Part shown: piece after piece, positions 36,651-46,575 of the stretch
How the letters are laid out: every line of letters starts with the position of its first letter
Position numbering within the stretch: the stretch's first letter is position 1
Source of the DNA: Parabacteroides johnsonii DSM 18315
Lineage (GTDB): Bacteria; Bacteroidota; Bacteroidia; Bacteroidales; Tannerellaceae
Assembly (NCBI RefSeq): GCF_025151045.1
Contig: NZ_CP102285.1
Span: 3,534,001 to 3,598,000 of the forward strand
Direction: 5' to 3'
Length of the DNA stretch: 64,000 bases
The notes under the pieces: generated by a model
Database searches by the model: none
Told to the model about the DNA's origin: nothing
The model's input: only the letters and a program-made list of their open reading frames with translations
Position numbers and translations under genes: made by a program

Positions 36651-38591
36651 ATGGAAGCAAAAACTACTTGCCACTCCGGATGCGGATGTGGACACGGACA
36701 CAATAAAGGAGAAAAACGTTGGGAGATAGCATTACCAATCCTGTCTTTCATTCTGTTAATTGCGGGACTGATCTTGGACCATACCGGACAAAGCTGGTTC
36801 TCGCCGGCGGTAAAGCTCGTCTGGTATCTGACAGCTTTCCTCCCGGTAGGGCTGCCTGTCATGCGAGAAGCTTATCGTGAGGCTTTGCAAAAAGATTTTT
36901 TCACTGAATTCTCATTGATGTCGATTGCTTCGATCGGAGCTTTCAGCATTGGCGAATATCCAGAAGCTGTAGCTGTCATGCTTTTCTATACGGTTGGAGA
37001 AATGCTGCAAAACAAGGCCGTCGAACGTGCTTCACAAAATATCAGCCGCTTGCTCGATGTCCGTCCCGAACGTACGGATGTATTCCGTGAAGGTAAATAT
37101 ATCAACGTCTCCCCGAAAGAGGTGAAGACAGGTGAACGGATCGAGGTAAAGCCGGGCGGACGCATACCGCTCGACGGAATTTTGCAGGAAACCGAAGCGT
37201 CGTTCGACACCTCCGCCCTGACAGGCGAAAGCATGCCCCGTACTCTCAGGAAAGGAGATGAAGTCCTGGCGGGAATGATCGTACTGGGACAAGCCGTCCG
37301 CATAGAAGTGAACCGCCCGTATGACCAGAGTGCATTAGCCCGCATTTTAGCGTTGGTGAAAGATGCTGCCGAACGTAAAGCTCCTGCCGAGCTGTTCATC
37401 CGCCGGTTCGCACGGTTCTACACACCGGCTGTGATCGTATTGGCTCTGCTGATCGTCATAGTTCCGGCACTTGCCGGGCTGGTGGTGCCGTCTTTCCAAT
37501 ATGTCTTCCATGACTGGTTGTACCGGGGATTGGTATTTTTGGTTATCTCCTGCCCATGCGCCTTGGTAATCAGTGTACCGCTGGGATATTTCGGAGGTAT
37601 CGGGGCGGCTTCACAAGCCGGTATCTTGTTCAAGGGCGGCAATTATCTGGATGCTATCACCCGGATAAATACCGTCGCATTCGACAAAACCGGTACATTG
37701 ACTACCGGCCGTTTCGAGGTGACGGATATGCTGGCACATGGAATTTCCGAACCGGAACTATTGGCCTTACTTTTATCCGTCGAACAGAAAAGTACTCACC
37801 CGATCGCACAGGCGATCGTCCGCTACGCAAAGAAACAGAATATCTCTGCAATCAACATCTCGGAGATGCATGAACTGGCCGGACATGGTATGGAAGCAAT
37901 CATCGGTGGACAGGAAGTACTTGTCGGGAATATCCGCCTGATGACAGAGCGCGGGATTTCCATCCCCGAAGAGTTGTCCGACAAGGTGGCGACCGTCGTT
38001 ATCTGCGCCATCGGCAAAAAATATGCCGGCCATCTACTATTGTCCGATACATTGAAAGATGATGCAGTGGAGGCGATTGCCAAACTGAGGAAGTTAGGAG
38101 TGACAGATATCCGTTTACTGTCGGGTGACAAAAAAGAGATTGTCGAGTCTTTTGCCAAACGTTTAGACATCGACCTCGCATACGGAAACCTGTTGCCGGA
38201 AGATAAGGCGACGCATATCCGGGAAATGGTTGAAGAGCCGGGTAAATCCGTAGCTTTTGTCGGAGACGGAATGAACGATGCTCCGGTATTGGCACTAAGC
38301 CATGTAGGAATTGCGATGGGCGGACTCGGTTCGGATGCAGCGATCGAGAGTGCCGACGTCGTTATCCAGAACGACCAGCCGTCCAAAGTCGCAACGGCTA
38401 TCGCTATCGGTCGCAAGACACGTACAATTGTCCGTCAGAATATCATAGGGGCACTTGGTGTAAAAGGGATTGTACTGTTGGCTGGTGCATTGGGATACGT
38501 CACGTTGTGGGGAGCAGTCTTCGCAGATGTCGGTGTCGCTCTGCTGGCGGTCTTCAACTCGGTCCGCATACTGAACAGGAAGGTATGGTAA
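36651..38591 (+). CDS. P1B-type heavy-metal ATPase (Zn/Cd/Pb exporter type)
   Basis: A 646-residue inner-membrane metal pump. The N-terminus has a short Cys/His cluster (CHSGCGCGHGH, residues 7-17) instead of a full HMA domain. TGES at 191-194 (actuator), CPC at 301-303 in the transport helix, phosphorylated Asp345 in DKTGTLT, and GDGMNDAP in the P domain are intact. The last helix has DVGVALLAVFNSVRIL; the Asp-x-Gly there fits the P1B-2 zinc/cadmium/lead class. It lies 65 bp after the Fur-family gene behind its own operator. Confidence 0.92.
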   Translation: MEAKTTCHSGCGCGHGHNKGEKRWEIALPILSFILLIAGLILDHTGQSWFSPAVKLVWYLTAFLPVGLPVMREAYREALQKDFFTEFSLMSIASIGAFSIGEYPEAVAVMLFYTVGEMLQNKAVERASQNISRLLDVRPERTDVFREGKYINVSPKEVKTGERIEVKPGGRIPLDGILQETEASFDTSALTGESMPRTLRKGDEVLAGMIVLGQAVRIEVNRPYDQSALARILALVKDAAERKAPAELFIRRFARFYTPAVIVLALLIVIVPALAGLVVPSFQYVFHDWLYRGLVFLVISCPCALVISVPLGYFGGIGAASQAGILFKGGNYLDAITRINTVAFDKTGTLTTGRFEVTDMLAHGISEPELLALLLSVEQKSTHPIAQAIVRYAKKQNISAINISEMHELAGHGMEAIIGGQEVLVGNIRLMTERGISIPEELSDKVATVVICAIGKKYAGHLLLSDTLKDDAVEAIAKLRKLGVTDIRLLSGDKKEIVESFAKRLDIDLAYGNLLPEDKATHIREMVEEPGKSVAFVGDGMNDAPVLALSHVGIAMGGLGSDAAIESADVVIQNDQPSKVATAIAIGRKTRTIVRQNIIGALGVKGIVLLAGALGYVTLWGAVFADVGVALLAVFNSVRILNRKVW

Positions 38592-38600
38592 AACTGATGA

Positions 38601-38742
38601 TGTGTCAAATATCGGTATTCATGGGACGCAGACAACGCAGACGAGCGCAGATTAACACAGATATATTAATTATCAACAAAATAAATCTGCGTTCGTCTGC
38701 GCATTCTGCATCATCCGCGTCCGGTAATGTCAATTTGACACA
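38601..38742. repeat. Intergenic hairpin-forming repeat element, copy 2 (142 bp)
   Basis: Perfect 10-bp ends TGTGTCAAAT / ATTTGACACA. Inner GGACGCAGA matches the 9171 copy; the right side is GCGTCCGGTAAT. It fills the whole gap between convergent ATPase (ends 38591) and GH43-like (ends 38746) genes, so it may act as a two-way terminator. Extra CGCAGA repeats make it 12 bp longer than copy 1. Confidence 0.75.
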
Positions 38743-38745
38743 CCT

Positions 38746-39729
38746 TCACTTACCTTTCAGAAAAGGTTTTCCATTTTTCCAAATCACCTCTTCTTGTGTG
38801 ATATACCAGGTTTTTCCATTATCGTTATTTCCCTGATAGAACAAGTAGGTTCGTCCGTCCGAATCGGTAAAAATATGAGGATGACCGGATTCGCTGGAAT
38901 TCCATTCGCCTGGTTTGCCGTTCCTAAGGAAAGGTTCTTCCGAAAGGCGTTTCCAAACAATGCCGTCTTCACTTTCCGCCACTCCGATTTGTTGGGGGGC
39001 ATTATTGTAAGCTCCGGCATAAAACATATAAAGCTTGTCACCTCTTTTTGCAATCGAAGCCCCTTCGATACATTTTCCTTCCCACGGATACACGGGATAC
39101 AGGATAGAGGAATCCGTCGCCTGCACCCAGTCTTCCCGGTTAAAATTAGTATTGCCCGGAGCAACGGCAACTCCCTGCATCTGGATGTCGTAGTTTTTAT
39201 CGCGGGTTGCAAAATAGAGGAAATAACGTCCTTTGAACTCGCATACTTCCGCATCTATGGCACGACCGCAAGTCCAATCTCCGGCCGGATGGAAAATCGG
39301 ATTCGTCGGATTCCTCTTGAAACGAATGCCGTCATCCGATACGGCATGGCAGATAGCATCTTTTTCACCATTCCCATATGTCTGATAAAACAAATGCACC
39401 TTTCCATCCTTCACCAACGCACCGGGTGCACAAAGTCCTTTCTTCTCATAATCAGCTCCGGGAGCAGGCGTGATCTCTCCCACCTTCGTCCAGTTAACCA
39501 AATCCTTACTCTCCGCAATCCCAATATTCCATCCAGAAGCAGGATCCCCCTTCATCGGCGGAATAGAATGATACATCAAATAGCGCCCCTTAAATTTAAC
39601 CACATGCGGATCTTTCGAATAAGGCACTCCGACACGGGAGGTATCACCATACATCATGAGGGGAAGTTGCTGAGCATTTGCACTCAAAGAGAGGAGCAGG
39701 CTGAGAATTGTTAGTAAAAGTGTTTTCAT
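38746..39729 (-). CDS. GH43-like five-bladed propeller glycosidase (exported)
   Basis: A 327-residue protein with a signal peptide (MKTLLLTILSLLLSLSANAQ). The ATG at 39729 is chosen because a promoter lies at 39760-39791, inside the longer frame that begins at 39798. Propeller motifs: SKDPHVVKFKGRYLMYHS (Asp as candidate base), AIDAEVCEFKGRYFLYFA (Asp as pKa-modulating residue) and KCIEGASI (Glu as candidate acid). This is the GH43/GH32-like clan; substrate cannot be told, arabinose or galactose linkages are common. It follows SusD of PUL C. Confidence 0.78.
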   Translation of the reverse strand: MKTLLLTILSLLLSLSANAQQLPLMMYGDTSRVGVPYSKDPHVVKFKGRYLMYHSIPPMKGDPASGWNIGIAESKDLVNWTKVGEITPAPGADYEKKGLCAPGALVKDGKVHLFYQTYGNGEKDAICHAVSDDGIRFKRNPTNPIFHPAGDWTCGRAIDAEVCEFKGRYFLYFATRDKNYDIQMQGVAVAPGNTNFNREDWVQATDSSILYPVYPWEGKCIEGASIAKRGDKLYMFYAGAYNNAPQQIGVAESEDGIVWKRLSEEPFLRNGKPGEWNSSESGHPHIFTDSDGRTYLFYQGNNDNGKTWYITQEEVIWKNGKPFLKGK

Positions 39730-39759
39730 TATCATTTTATTATTCATTAATCCAATATA

Positions 39760-39804
39760 CAAAGATAAATACAAATTCAAGGAGAGACAAAAACTCATCT
39801 CTCC
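39760..39804 (-). promoter_or_regulatory. GH43-like gene promoter with hairpin after SusD
   Basis: On the minus strand TTTG (39791-39788) and TATCTTTG (39767-39760) with a 20-bp spacer fit a two-part promoter 31 bp before the ATG at 39729. GGAGAGA/TCTCTCC (39781-39804) forms a hairpin that may end SusD transcripts. The GH43-like gene thus seems to be expressed separately from SusC/SusD. Confidence 0.5.
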
Positions 39805-39837
39805 CTAAACCATATTTCAAATCAAAAATCTCAACTA

Positions 39838-41568
39838 TTAGTTACCATAACCCGGATTCTGTGTAAACTCTTCCGGATTTGAAACATTGGTGAGTTGGTC
39901 ACGGGGTATTGGGCGTAAGATATGGAACTCTTCAAATTTTCCAGCAGTTGAAGAGCTCATATTCGAATCATTCATACGCTCCATTAATTTTCCTGTACGT
40001 TTTAAATCATACCAACGATGCATTTCTCCCATCAGTTCACGTCCACGCTCGTCCAAAATAAAATCAATCGAAACATCCGATGATTTTATCTCCATATCTG
40101 TTTCATGGCCGGGAACAGCAGCCCTATGACGAACTACATTAATATACTCGACAGCCTTCTGCGAATTACCCAATAAAAATGCAGCCTCAGCAGCCAACAA
40201 ATAAGTATCCGCCAAACGGAAAACAAACACGTCTCGTGAACCTGCAGTCCAATTGACTTCCGGACGTAACGGATCTAAGTGTTTTACCAGATAAGCATAC
40301 ATTTTATAACTTGTAAAACGAGTATTTGAAGGCCACTTTGCATTGGGATTCGTTTCAGACTGGACATCTATCGCCGGATCAATTTGTTCACGCATATATT
40401 CAGGTAAGAAAACAAGCACCGGCCAAACATCCTTGATTTGCTCTGGTGTCCAAGGTTCTCTCGGATCGATCATCGCCAATTCACCTTTTTTCCAAACTTT
40501 TTCTTCCATCTGCTTGCTATAAGGGCTAAATATTTTTTCGGTCACAGACTCTTCTGTCACATTCCATCTGGAAATAAAACAATCATCCCAACGTTTATCT
40601 ATCGTTTCATCGAACAAGTTAATAGCGAAATCTGTCGAACGCTCTCTACTCCAAGGACGACCATATTCTATCACACGCAATACTGCCGGATGTTCTTCTG
40701 AATAAGCAGAACAAAAAAACATATGAGCCGTATTTCCATTTCCATTCAATTCAGCATTTTGTGTATACAGCACTGGGAAAATAACTTCTGAATTATGTTT
40801 ATTATTAATATCCCAAAGTTCTGCATGCGACTGAACCAATGAGTATTGTCCAGAATTAATCACTGTTTCTGCATACTCTAATGCATTTTCAATATCACGA
40901 TTATCCCGTTTTACTGTCAATAAAACTCTTGACAAGTGATGCATCGCTGCATATTTTGTTACTCGACCATATTCTGAAACAGAATAAGATTCCGGCAAAT
41001 TCTGCATTGCATACTCCAAATCAGAAATAATTTGCGTCCACACCTCATCAGCTTTTGTTTTGTACACAGCTGTTTCAACAGAATTTGTAGGTTTTAAAGA
41101 CATTGGAACATCTCCAAATTGCTGAACCAAATGATAAAAATAATGAGCTCTGATGAATAAGGCTTCCGCCAAATATTGTATACGCAAACTTTCATCCAGC
41201 CCTTCAATTTCATCATTTTCCAAACTATAAATAACAGTATTGCATTGATTTATTGACTTATAAGAATTATACCAAAAACTTCTTACATCATTATTGGTTG
41301 CATCTATTGTCCAATTTCTCCATTGTTCACTACCATTATAAGCGATCCATAAATCAGAAGGACCTTCACACATATAAATCAGATATTCCTGTATATACAT
41401 GTTTCTTAAGGTAGAATACAATCCATTCACTCCATTAGTAATTCCCTCTTTAGTGGTATAGAAATTACCAACAGTCACTTTGTTATAAGCTGTTTCTTCC
41501 AAGAAGTCACAAGACACTAAGCAGAATAAAGACAGCAAACCTATTAATGTTTTATTTAGTATTTTCAT
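39838..41568 (-). CDS. SusD/RagB-family glycan-binding lipoprotein (PUL C)
   Basis: A 576-residue lipoprotein, lipobox CLVSC (Cys20), then DFLEETAYNKVTVGNFYTT. C-terminal family pattern DFILDERGRELMGEMHRWYDLKRTGKL and ILRPIPRDQL with terminal TQNPGYGN. It is 22 bp after its SusC gene. Ligand unknown. Confidence 0.93.
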   Translation of the reverse strand: MKILNKTLIGLLSLFCLVSCDFLEETAYNKVTVGNFYTTKEGITNGVNGLYSTLRNMYIQEYLIYMCEGPSDLWIAYNGSEQWRNWTIDATNNDVRSFWYNSYKSINQCNTVIYSLENDEIEGLDESLRIQYLAEALFIRAHYFYHLVQQFGDVPMSLKPTNSVETAVYKTKADEVWTQIISDLEYAMQNLPESYSVSEYGRVTKYAAMHHLSRVLLTVKRDNRDIENALEYAETVINSGQYSLVQSHAELWDINNKHNSEVIFPVLYTQNAELNGNGNTAHMFFCSAYSEEHPAVLRVIEYGRPWSRERSTDFAINLFDETIDKRWDDCFISRWNVTEESVTEKIFSPYSKQMEEKVWKKGELAMIDPREPWTPEQIKDVWPVLVFLPEYMREQIDPAIDVQSETNPNAKWPSNTRFTSYKMYAYLVKHLDPLRPEVNWTAGSRDVFVFRLADTYLLAAEAAFLLGNSQKAVEYINVVRHRAAVPGHETDMEIKSSDVSIDFILDERGRELMGEMHRWYDLKRTGKLMERMNDSNMSSSTAGKFEEFHILRPIPRDQLTNVSNPEEFTQNPGYGN

Positions 41569-41590
41569 ATCTCATTATCAATTAGACTAT

Positions 41591-44500
41591 TTAGAAAGTT
41601 GCATTTACTCCAAAAACGAATGATGTCAATGGGCGATGGTCCGTATAAGCATTACAGTTTTCCGGATCCAGTCCTACATAATCACTTTTTGTCCAAGTAT
41701 ATGGATTTTCAACCATAAAATACATCCTAAACTTTTCGCTATAGAACTTCTTGGAGATTTCTTTCGGCAATGTATAGCCCACGTTAATGTTCTTCAAACG
41801 AATGAAAGAGAGATCTCTATAAGCATAATCACTCGATGTCAACAACTCCTGTGGATTGGTTATGACAGGTTTAGGACACGTATTCGACGGATTATCAGGC
41901 GTCCAAAAATCTACATTCAAATGATTATAACGAGTAGAACCAGCTTCATCTGTTAAAACACCTAGCACCTGACCATATTTCTGACGTGTATAGAAATAAA
42001 CATTCAAATCAAAGTTCTTATAATACAATCCGGTAGATAAACCTGCTGTCCACTTCGGTATTTTATTGAATGTGTGCAAATCACCTTCATCATATACACC
42101 GTTATTGTTTACATCTTCTATTTTAGGATTTCCCGGTTCACGCCCATATCGTGCAGCCTCTTCCTCTTCTCCCTTTTGCCAAACGCCGATATATTTATAC
42201 AAGCGCTCAATATACAGCGGCTCTCCAATAAACCATTTGTTACCTGGGCTATCCTCTTTTCCGTTAAACAATTCGACTATTTCATTCTTATTATAACCAA
42301 ACGTCAAGTCCACTGTCCATTTGAAATCTTTCGTTATCACTGGAACTGTATTCAATGCAATTTCCACACCTGAATTACGAGTTTTACCTACATTCTGCCA
42401 AGTAAATTCATATCCGGTTGTAATCGGTAAATTACGTTTCATCAACAAATCATCTGTATTACGGACATATCCATCAATAGAACCATTGATACGGTTATTC
42501 AAGAAGCCGAAATCAACACCAACATTATATTCTTCTGTCCGCTCCCACCCTAATTGATTATTAGCCAATTCAGTAGGGAGATATCCCATAGCCGATTGTT
42601 CGGTTGTACCAAAATAATAGACATATTTACCTAAAGCTCCTTGCGTTGCATATTCCGATATAGCTGTATTTCCTGAATTACCCCAACTTAAACGGAGTTT
42701 CAAATTTGAAAGCCAATCAACATCTCTCAAAAATGATTCATCATTCATGCGCCAAGCTAATGCCACAGATGGGAAAAAGTCCCATTTATTACCTTTAGCC
42801 AAACGGGAAGAGCCATCATAACGCCCCGTCAATGTCAATAAATACCGATCCTTAAACGAATAATTGATTCTTCCCATGAATGACAACAATGCCCATTTTC
42901 GTACGGAAGATAGACGAGTAAAGACATCCGGAGCTTCATTCACATTAAACGAAGAACCAAAATAAGGCATACCTTGACCTGTCAATCCGACCAATTCCGA
43001 TTTATCAGTCTGCATATCATGTACAAGCGAAGCATCCAAACTATGCTCATTCCATGTTTTTTTGTAATTCAACATATTTGTGAATGTAATCTGCTGTTCA
43101 TTCGTTTTCTTATACTCAGCAGACGGATCCGCCAACTGCCGAGCCTGTGAAGTCGCACTTCTGTAAATTCCATTTTCAATTGCGGATAAACCATAGGTCA
43201 AACTGGTACGGAATTTCAGCCCCGTAACAATTTCCCAATCAGCAAACAGGTTCAATAAAATACGAGTTCTCTTCTCCTTATTGTCTACATTACTTTTATC
43301 AGTATCGAACAAAGGATTCGAATGCAATACCGTCTGATACCAACCACTATTATAGAAGCGTAAATCACCATTTTCATCATACACCTCCGTTAGAGGATCC
43401 AGTACAGTACCATATTTCCAAACACTATTATCTCCATTATTACGGGTTGTCAGTGCCAATAAAGAAGAATAACCGACTTTCAAGTTCTTTGCTAATTCCA
43501 TATCTCCATTAATACGGGCAGAGAAACGTTCATATCCCATATTATCAATAATACTTTGGTCTTTATTATAACCTAACACTAACATATTACGGTTACGACC
43601 ATTCGACTGGTTGATACTGACATTATGATCCGTTTTATAGCCCGTACCGCTAAACATCAAATCTTGCCAATCTACAAATTGTCCGGAGTTCAAGGCTTTT
43701 AATTGAATATCATCAAATATTTCCTTATCTGTCTTTCCATAATTAGCCATTCTTTTCCAGTCTGCATATTTTTCACCGCTCATCATATCATAATTTTTGA
43801 ATGACTTGGACACACCGACATATCCGTCATAACTAACAGACAGTTTAGCTTCCTTACGGGCACGTTTTGTCGTAATGATAACAACACCATTTGCTCCTCG
43901 AGAACCATAAATAGCGGTGGATGAAGCATCTTTCAAAACATCAATCGACTCGATTTCTGCCGGATTGATCTCATCGATCTTTCCTCCGAACGGAGCATCA
44001 TCCACCACTATCAATGGATCATTGCCCGCATTGATCGAATTATATCCACGGATCACAATGGTAGAAGATGCTCCGGGAGAGTTTCCCATCGTAATATCCG
44101 CACCTGCAATTTTACCTTGCAATGCTTGCATAGGATCTTTCATCACAGCCTGATTCTGAATCGATGAAGATGAAATCTGTGAAACAGATCCTGTCAGGTC
44201 ACGTTTTTTGACAGAACCATAGCCAACCACAACCACTTCATCCAAAGCTTGTGTATCTTCCTTCAATTGGATGTTCAATGTTGTCTTACCTTTACTAACC
44301 GCAACATCCTTGTCCAAATATCCGATGTACGTTATACTTAATTTGGAACCTTCGGATATCGACAAAGAGAAATTCCCATCCATATCCGTAATCGTACCAT
44401 TAGACGTTCCCTTTTCAACAACATTCGCACCGGCAACAGGTTCGCCATTTTCATCTTTCACAATACCTTTCACGATGATCTGCTTTTGCTGAGTGATAGA

Positions 44501-44812
44501 TGGTTCCGCTGCTTCTTTCTTGGAAATTACAATCATCTTGCCTTGGACGGAATAAGACAATCCATTATCCAATATGGCAGATAGCACTTCTTCCAAGGAT
44601 GCATCTTTAAAATCTCGCGTAATCTGCTTCCGTTCATTTACCTCGTCTTTCTTGTAAATGATGGAATACTGTAGTTCTTTCTCTACTTCCGCTAATACTG
44701 TTTTTAAAGGAACATTTTTAAATTGCCGGGTGATCCGCTGTGCATTCATGGAGGTGGCTCCAGAAAGCATCAAGGCAAGGATTAACGCCCTTCCTACATG
44801 TTTTCTATACAT
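41591..44812 (-). CDS. SusC/RagA TonB-dependent transporter with STN domain (PUL C)
   Basis: A 1073-residue transporter. Signal peptide 1-24; STN 25-98; carboxypeptidase-regulatory-like domain 112-185; TonB-box region LDEVVVVGYG 190-199; plug; barrel ending in LTSFVFGVNATF. The FecR gene is only 48 bp upstream, unlike the other three loci, and there is no antisense promoter or terminator in that gap. Confidence 0.93.
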   Translation of the reverse strand: MYRKHVGRALILALMLSGATSMNAQRITRQFKNVPLKTVLAEVEKELQYSIIYKKDEVNERKQITRDFKDASLEEVLSAILDNGLSYSVQGKMIVISKKEAAEPSITQQKQIIVKGIVKDENGEPVAGANVVEKGTSNGTITDMDGNFSLSISEGSKLSITYIGYLDKDVAVSKGKTTLNIQLKEDTQALDEVVVVGYGSVKKRDLTGSVSQISSSSIQNQAVMKDPMQALQGKIAGADITMGNSPGASSTIVIRGYNSINAGNDPLIVVDDAPFGGKIDEINPAEIESIDVLKDASSTAIYGSRGANGVVIITTKRARKEAKLSVSYDGYVGVSKSFKNYDMMSGEKYADWKRMANYGKTDKEIFDDIQLKALNSGQFVDWQDLMFSGTGYKTDHNVSINQSNGRNRNMLVLGYNKDQSIIDNMGYERFSARINGDMELAKNLKVGYSSLLALTTRNNGDNSVWKYGTVLDPLTEVYDENGDLRFYNSGWYQTVLHSNPLFDTDKSNVDNKEKRTRILLNLFADWEIVTGLKFRTSLTYGLSAIENGIYRSATSQARQLADPSAEYKKTNEQQITFTNMLNYKKTWNEHSLDASLVHDMQTDKSELVGLTGQGMPYFGSSFNVNEAPDVFTRLSSVRKWALLSFMGRINYSFKDRYLLTLTGRYDGSSRLAKGNKWDFFPSVALAWRMNDESFLRDVDWLSNLKLRLSWGNSGNTAISEYATQGALGKYVYYFGTTEQSAMGYLPTELANNQLGWERTEEYNVGVDFGFLNNRINGSIDGYVRNTDDLLMKRNLPITTGYEFTWQNVGKTRNSGVEIALNTVPVITKDFKWTVDLTFGYNKNEIVELFNGKEDSPGNKWFIGEPLYIERLYKYIGVWQKGEEEEAARYGREPGNPKIEDVNNNGVYDEGDLHTFNKIPKWTAGLSTGLYYKNFDLNVYFYTRQKYGQVLGVLTDEAGSTRYNHLNVDFWTPDNPSNTCPKPVITNPQELLTSSDYAYRDLSFIRLKNINVGYTLPKEISKKFYSEKFRMYFMVENPYTWTKSDYVGLDPENCNAYTDHRPLTSFVFGVNATF

Positions 44813-44860
44813 AAACCAATAAATTAAAGAATTAGATTTAATAATATATTAACAATTGCG

Positions 44861-45859
44861 CTATTGTTTTCGAATATAAATATCCCGGCCCCGCCGCTCA
44901 TAACGGATCGGTATAATCTCGGATAAAGCTTGAAAGACATCTCCGACAGTCTCTTCATTGCGAAGTGATACACGGAAAGCAATATCTTTTTCCAAGTCGT
45001 CCCCCAAATGAATCTGAACGTCATATTTACGGGATAGGCGGACTGCTAGCTCATTGAGAGTGATTTTATCATATTCAACTCTACCTTCTGTCCAGGATTT
45101 ATATTGAGATGCCTGCACCCTCTGACGGGAAAAACTTCCGTTTTGTTTGTCAAGACTAAGCAATTCTCCCGGTGCAACCGGAATATGTCTTCCTTTATAT
45201 AAAATATCGATAGAGCCTTCCAATAATGTCGTTTTGGCAGAAATATCTTCGGGGTAAGAAGATACATTAAACTTTGTTCCTTTGACCAATACACTATACT
45301 GGTCCGTTTTAACCACAAAAGGAGTTCCATCCGACTGTTTGGTCACTTCAAAATAAGCTTCGCCGGTTAAAAAGACTTCCCTGTTTTTAGAATTGAAATT
45401 ACCGGCATACTGTAAAGAAGAACCGGCATTCAACCATACAATCGTTCCATCCGCCAATATCAGCTTACTTTTTTCTCCATAGGCCGTTTCTAAAGCAAAC
45501 CGGTTATCGGCAGTTTCCGTATTCCGATAAAGATAGAAACCATATGTTCCACTCAATAATAAAACACATGCAATTGCAGCAACAGCGATAAACCGCTGCA
45601 ATTGCATGTATTTAGTACTAAACACCCCATTCAGCGATTGACGCACCTGCATCCGGCGCTGCAACTGTTTCCATTCATTCGAAACTTCAGGAATCAATTT
45701 ATAAGAAAGCATCCATTCTTCCTCCCATTGGCGAAACATTCTCTTATTGGAAGGTGCATCATTCACAAACCGGAAAAGAATTTCTTCTTCGGAGGGAGTA
45801 ATGCGTCCTTCAAAATAACGTATTGCCAACTGGTGATTATCGATCTCCTGCTCTTTCAT
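44861..45859 (-). CDS. FecR-type anti-sigma factor (PUL C)
   Basis: A 332-residue anti-sigma factor. Transmembrane helix near 88-110 (FIAVAAIACVLLLSGTYGFYLY); FecR core LADGTIVWLNAGSSLQY; C-terminal domain with FRVSLRNEETVGDVFQAL. The sigma gene is 96 bp upstream, and that gap holds GGGGTTGGGTAAA-type sequence but no gene. Confidence 0.9.
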   Translation of the reverse strand: MKEQEIDNHQLAIRYFEGRITPSEEEILFRFVNDAPSNKRMFRQWEEEWMLSYKLIPEVSNEWKQLQRRMQVRQSLNGVFSTKYMQLQRFIAVAAIACVLLLSGTYGFYLYRNTETADNRFALETAYGEKSKLILADGTIVWLNAGSSLQYAGNFNSKNREVFLTGEAYFEVTKQSDGTPFVVKTDQYSVLVKGTKFNVSSYPEDISAKTTLLEGSIDILYKGRHIPVAPGELLSLDKQNGSFSRQRVQASQYKSWTEGRVEYDKITLNELAVRLSRKYDVQIHLGDDLEKDIAFRVSLRNEETVGDVFQALSEIIPIRYERRGRDIYIRKQ

Positions 45860-45955
45860 AACTTTTGCTTTCTATATGATGTAACAACCCAAATGAATTT
45901 TACCCAACCCCCTCCCTGAAAAAAATTTTCCAAAACAAAAGAAACAGGACTTCGT

Positions 45956-46570
45956 TCATTCGGAAAGCAGCCAAGCCAGTATCGCGATATAGACATCCAA
46001 CGGATATTTATCTTTAAAATGTGCGGAAAAGCGTGCTAAGGCTTTGGCTATATGTTTCTCTACCGCAGTAGTCGATATTTGGAGAGCATCTGCAATCTCC
46101 CGGTTTTTCATTTTCTTAAAACGGCTCATTTCAAATACTTCACGGCAACGGGAGGGCAAATCATTCATAACAAGACGGATCTGTTGTTGCAGTTCCTTAT
46201 ACAGAAGCGTATATTCCGGACTCAGGTTAAAGTCCCAATAATAAAGTTCTTCCTGCCCAGCCACCCTATCCAAATGTTCCAGGTTATGCTGCTCGACCAG
46301 TTGTAGATGTTTCAAATAATTCAGACAGGCATTTCTCACCATTGCGAAAAGAAGAGATGAAATGGAAACAGCTTCTATCAGATCACGTTTTTCCCAAAAC
46401 CTCAAAAAGCTCTCCTGTATGATATCCCTGACTGCCTCCTCATCTGTCACAAAACGAGCAGCATATCCCCGCAACCGAGGATAATAGCTATTGAACAGAA
46501 ATTCGAATGCTTCGCCGTTTCCGTTCTTTATCTCCCGAAGGAGAGTCTTCTCGTCTGTGAAGTTCTTCAT
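45956..46570 (-). CDS. ECF RNA polymerase sigma factor (PUL C)
   Basis: A 204-residue ECF factor. Region 2: AVRDIIQESFLRFWEKRDLI; region 4: MKNREIADALQISTTAVEKHI. It begins only 5 bp after the stop of the metallophosphoesterase gene, so the two are very probably one transcript. That links phosphoesterase expression to PUL C regulation. Confidence 0.92.
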   Translation of the reverse strand: MKNFTDEKTLLREIKNGNGEAFEFLFNSYYPRLRGYAARFVTDEEAVRDIIQESFLRFWEKRDLIEAVSISSLLFAMVRNACLNYLKHLQLVEQHNLEHLDRVAGQEELYYWDFNLSPEYTLLYKELQQQIRLVMNDLPSRCREVFEMSRFKKMKNREIADALQISTTAVEKHIAKALARFSAHFKDKYPLDVYIAILAWLLSE

Positions 46571-46575
46571 AATGA

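Noticed and set aside
39730-39798. 23-codon N-terminal extension of the GH43-like gene
   Set aside because: It overlaps the promoter at 39760-39791 and precedes a normal signal peptide.
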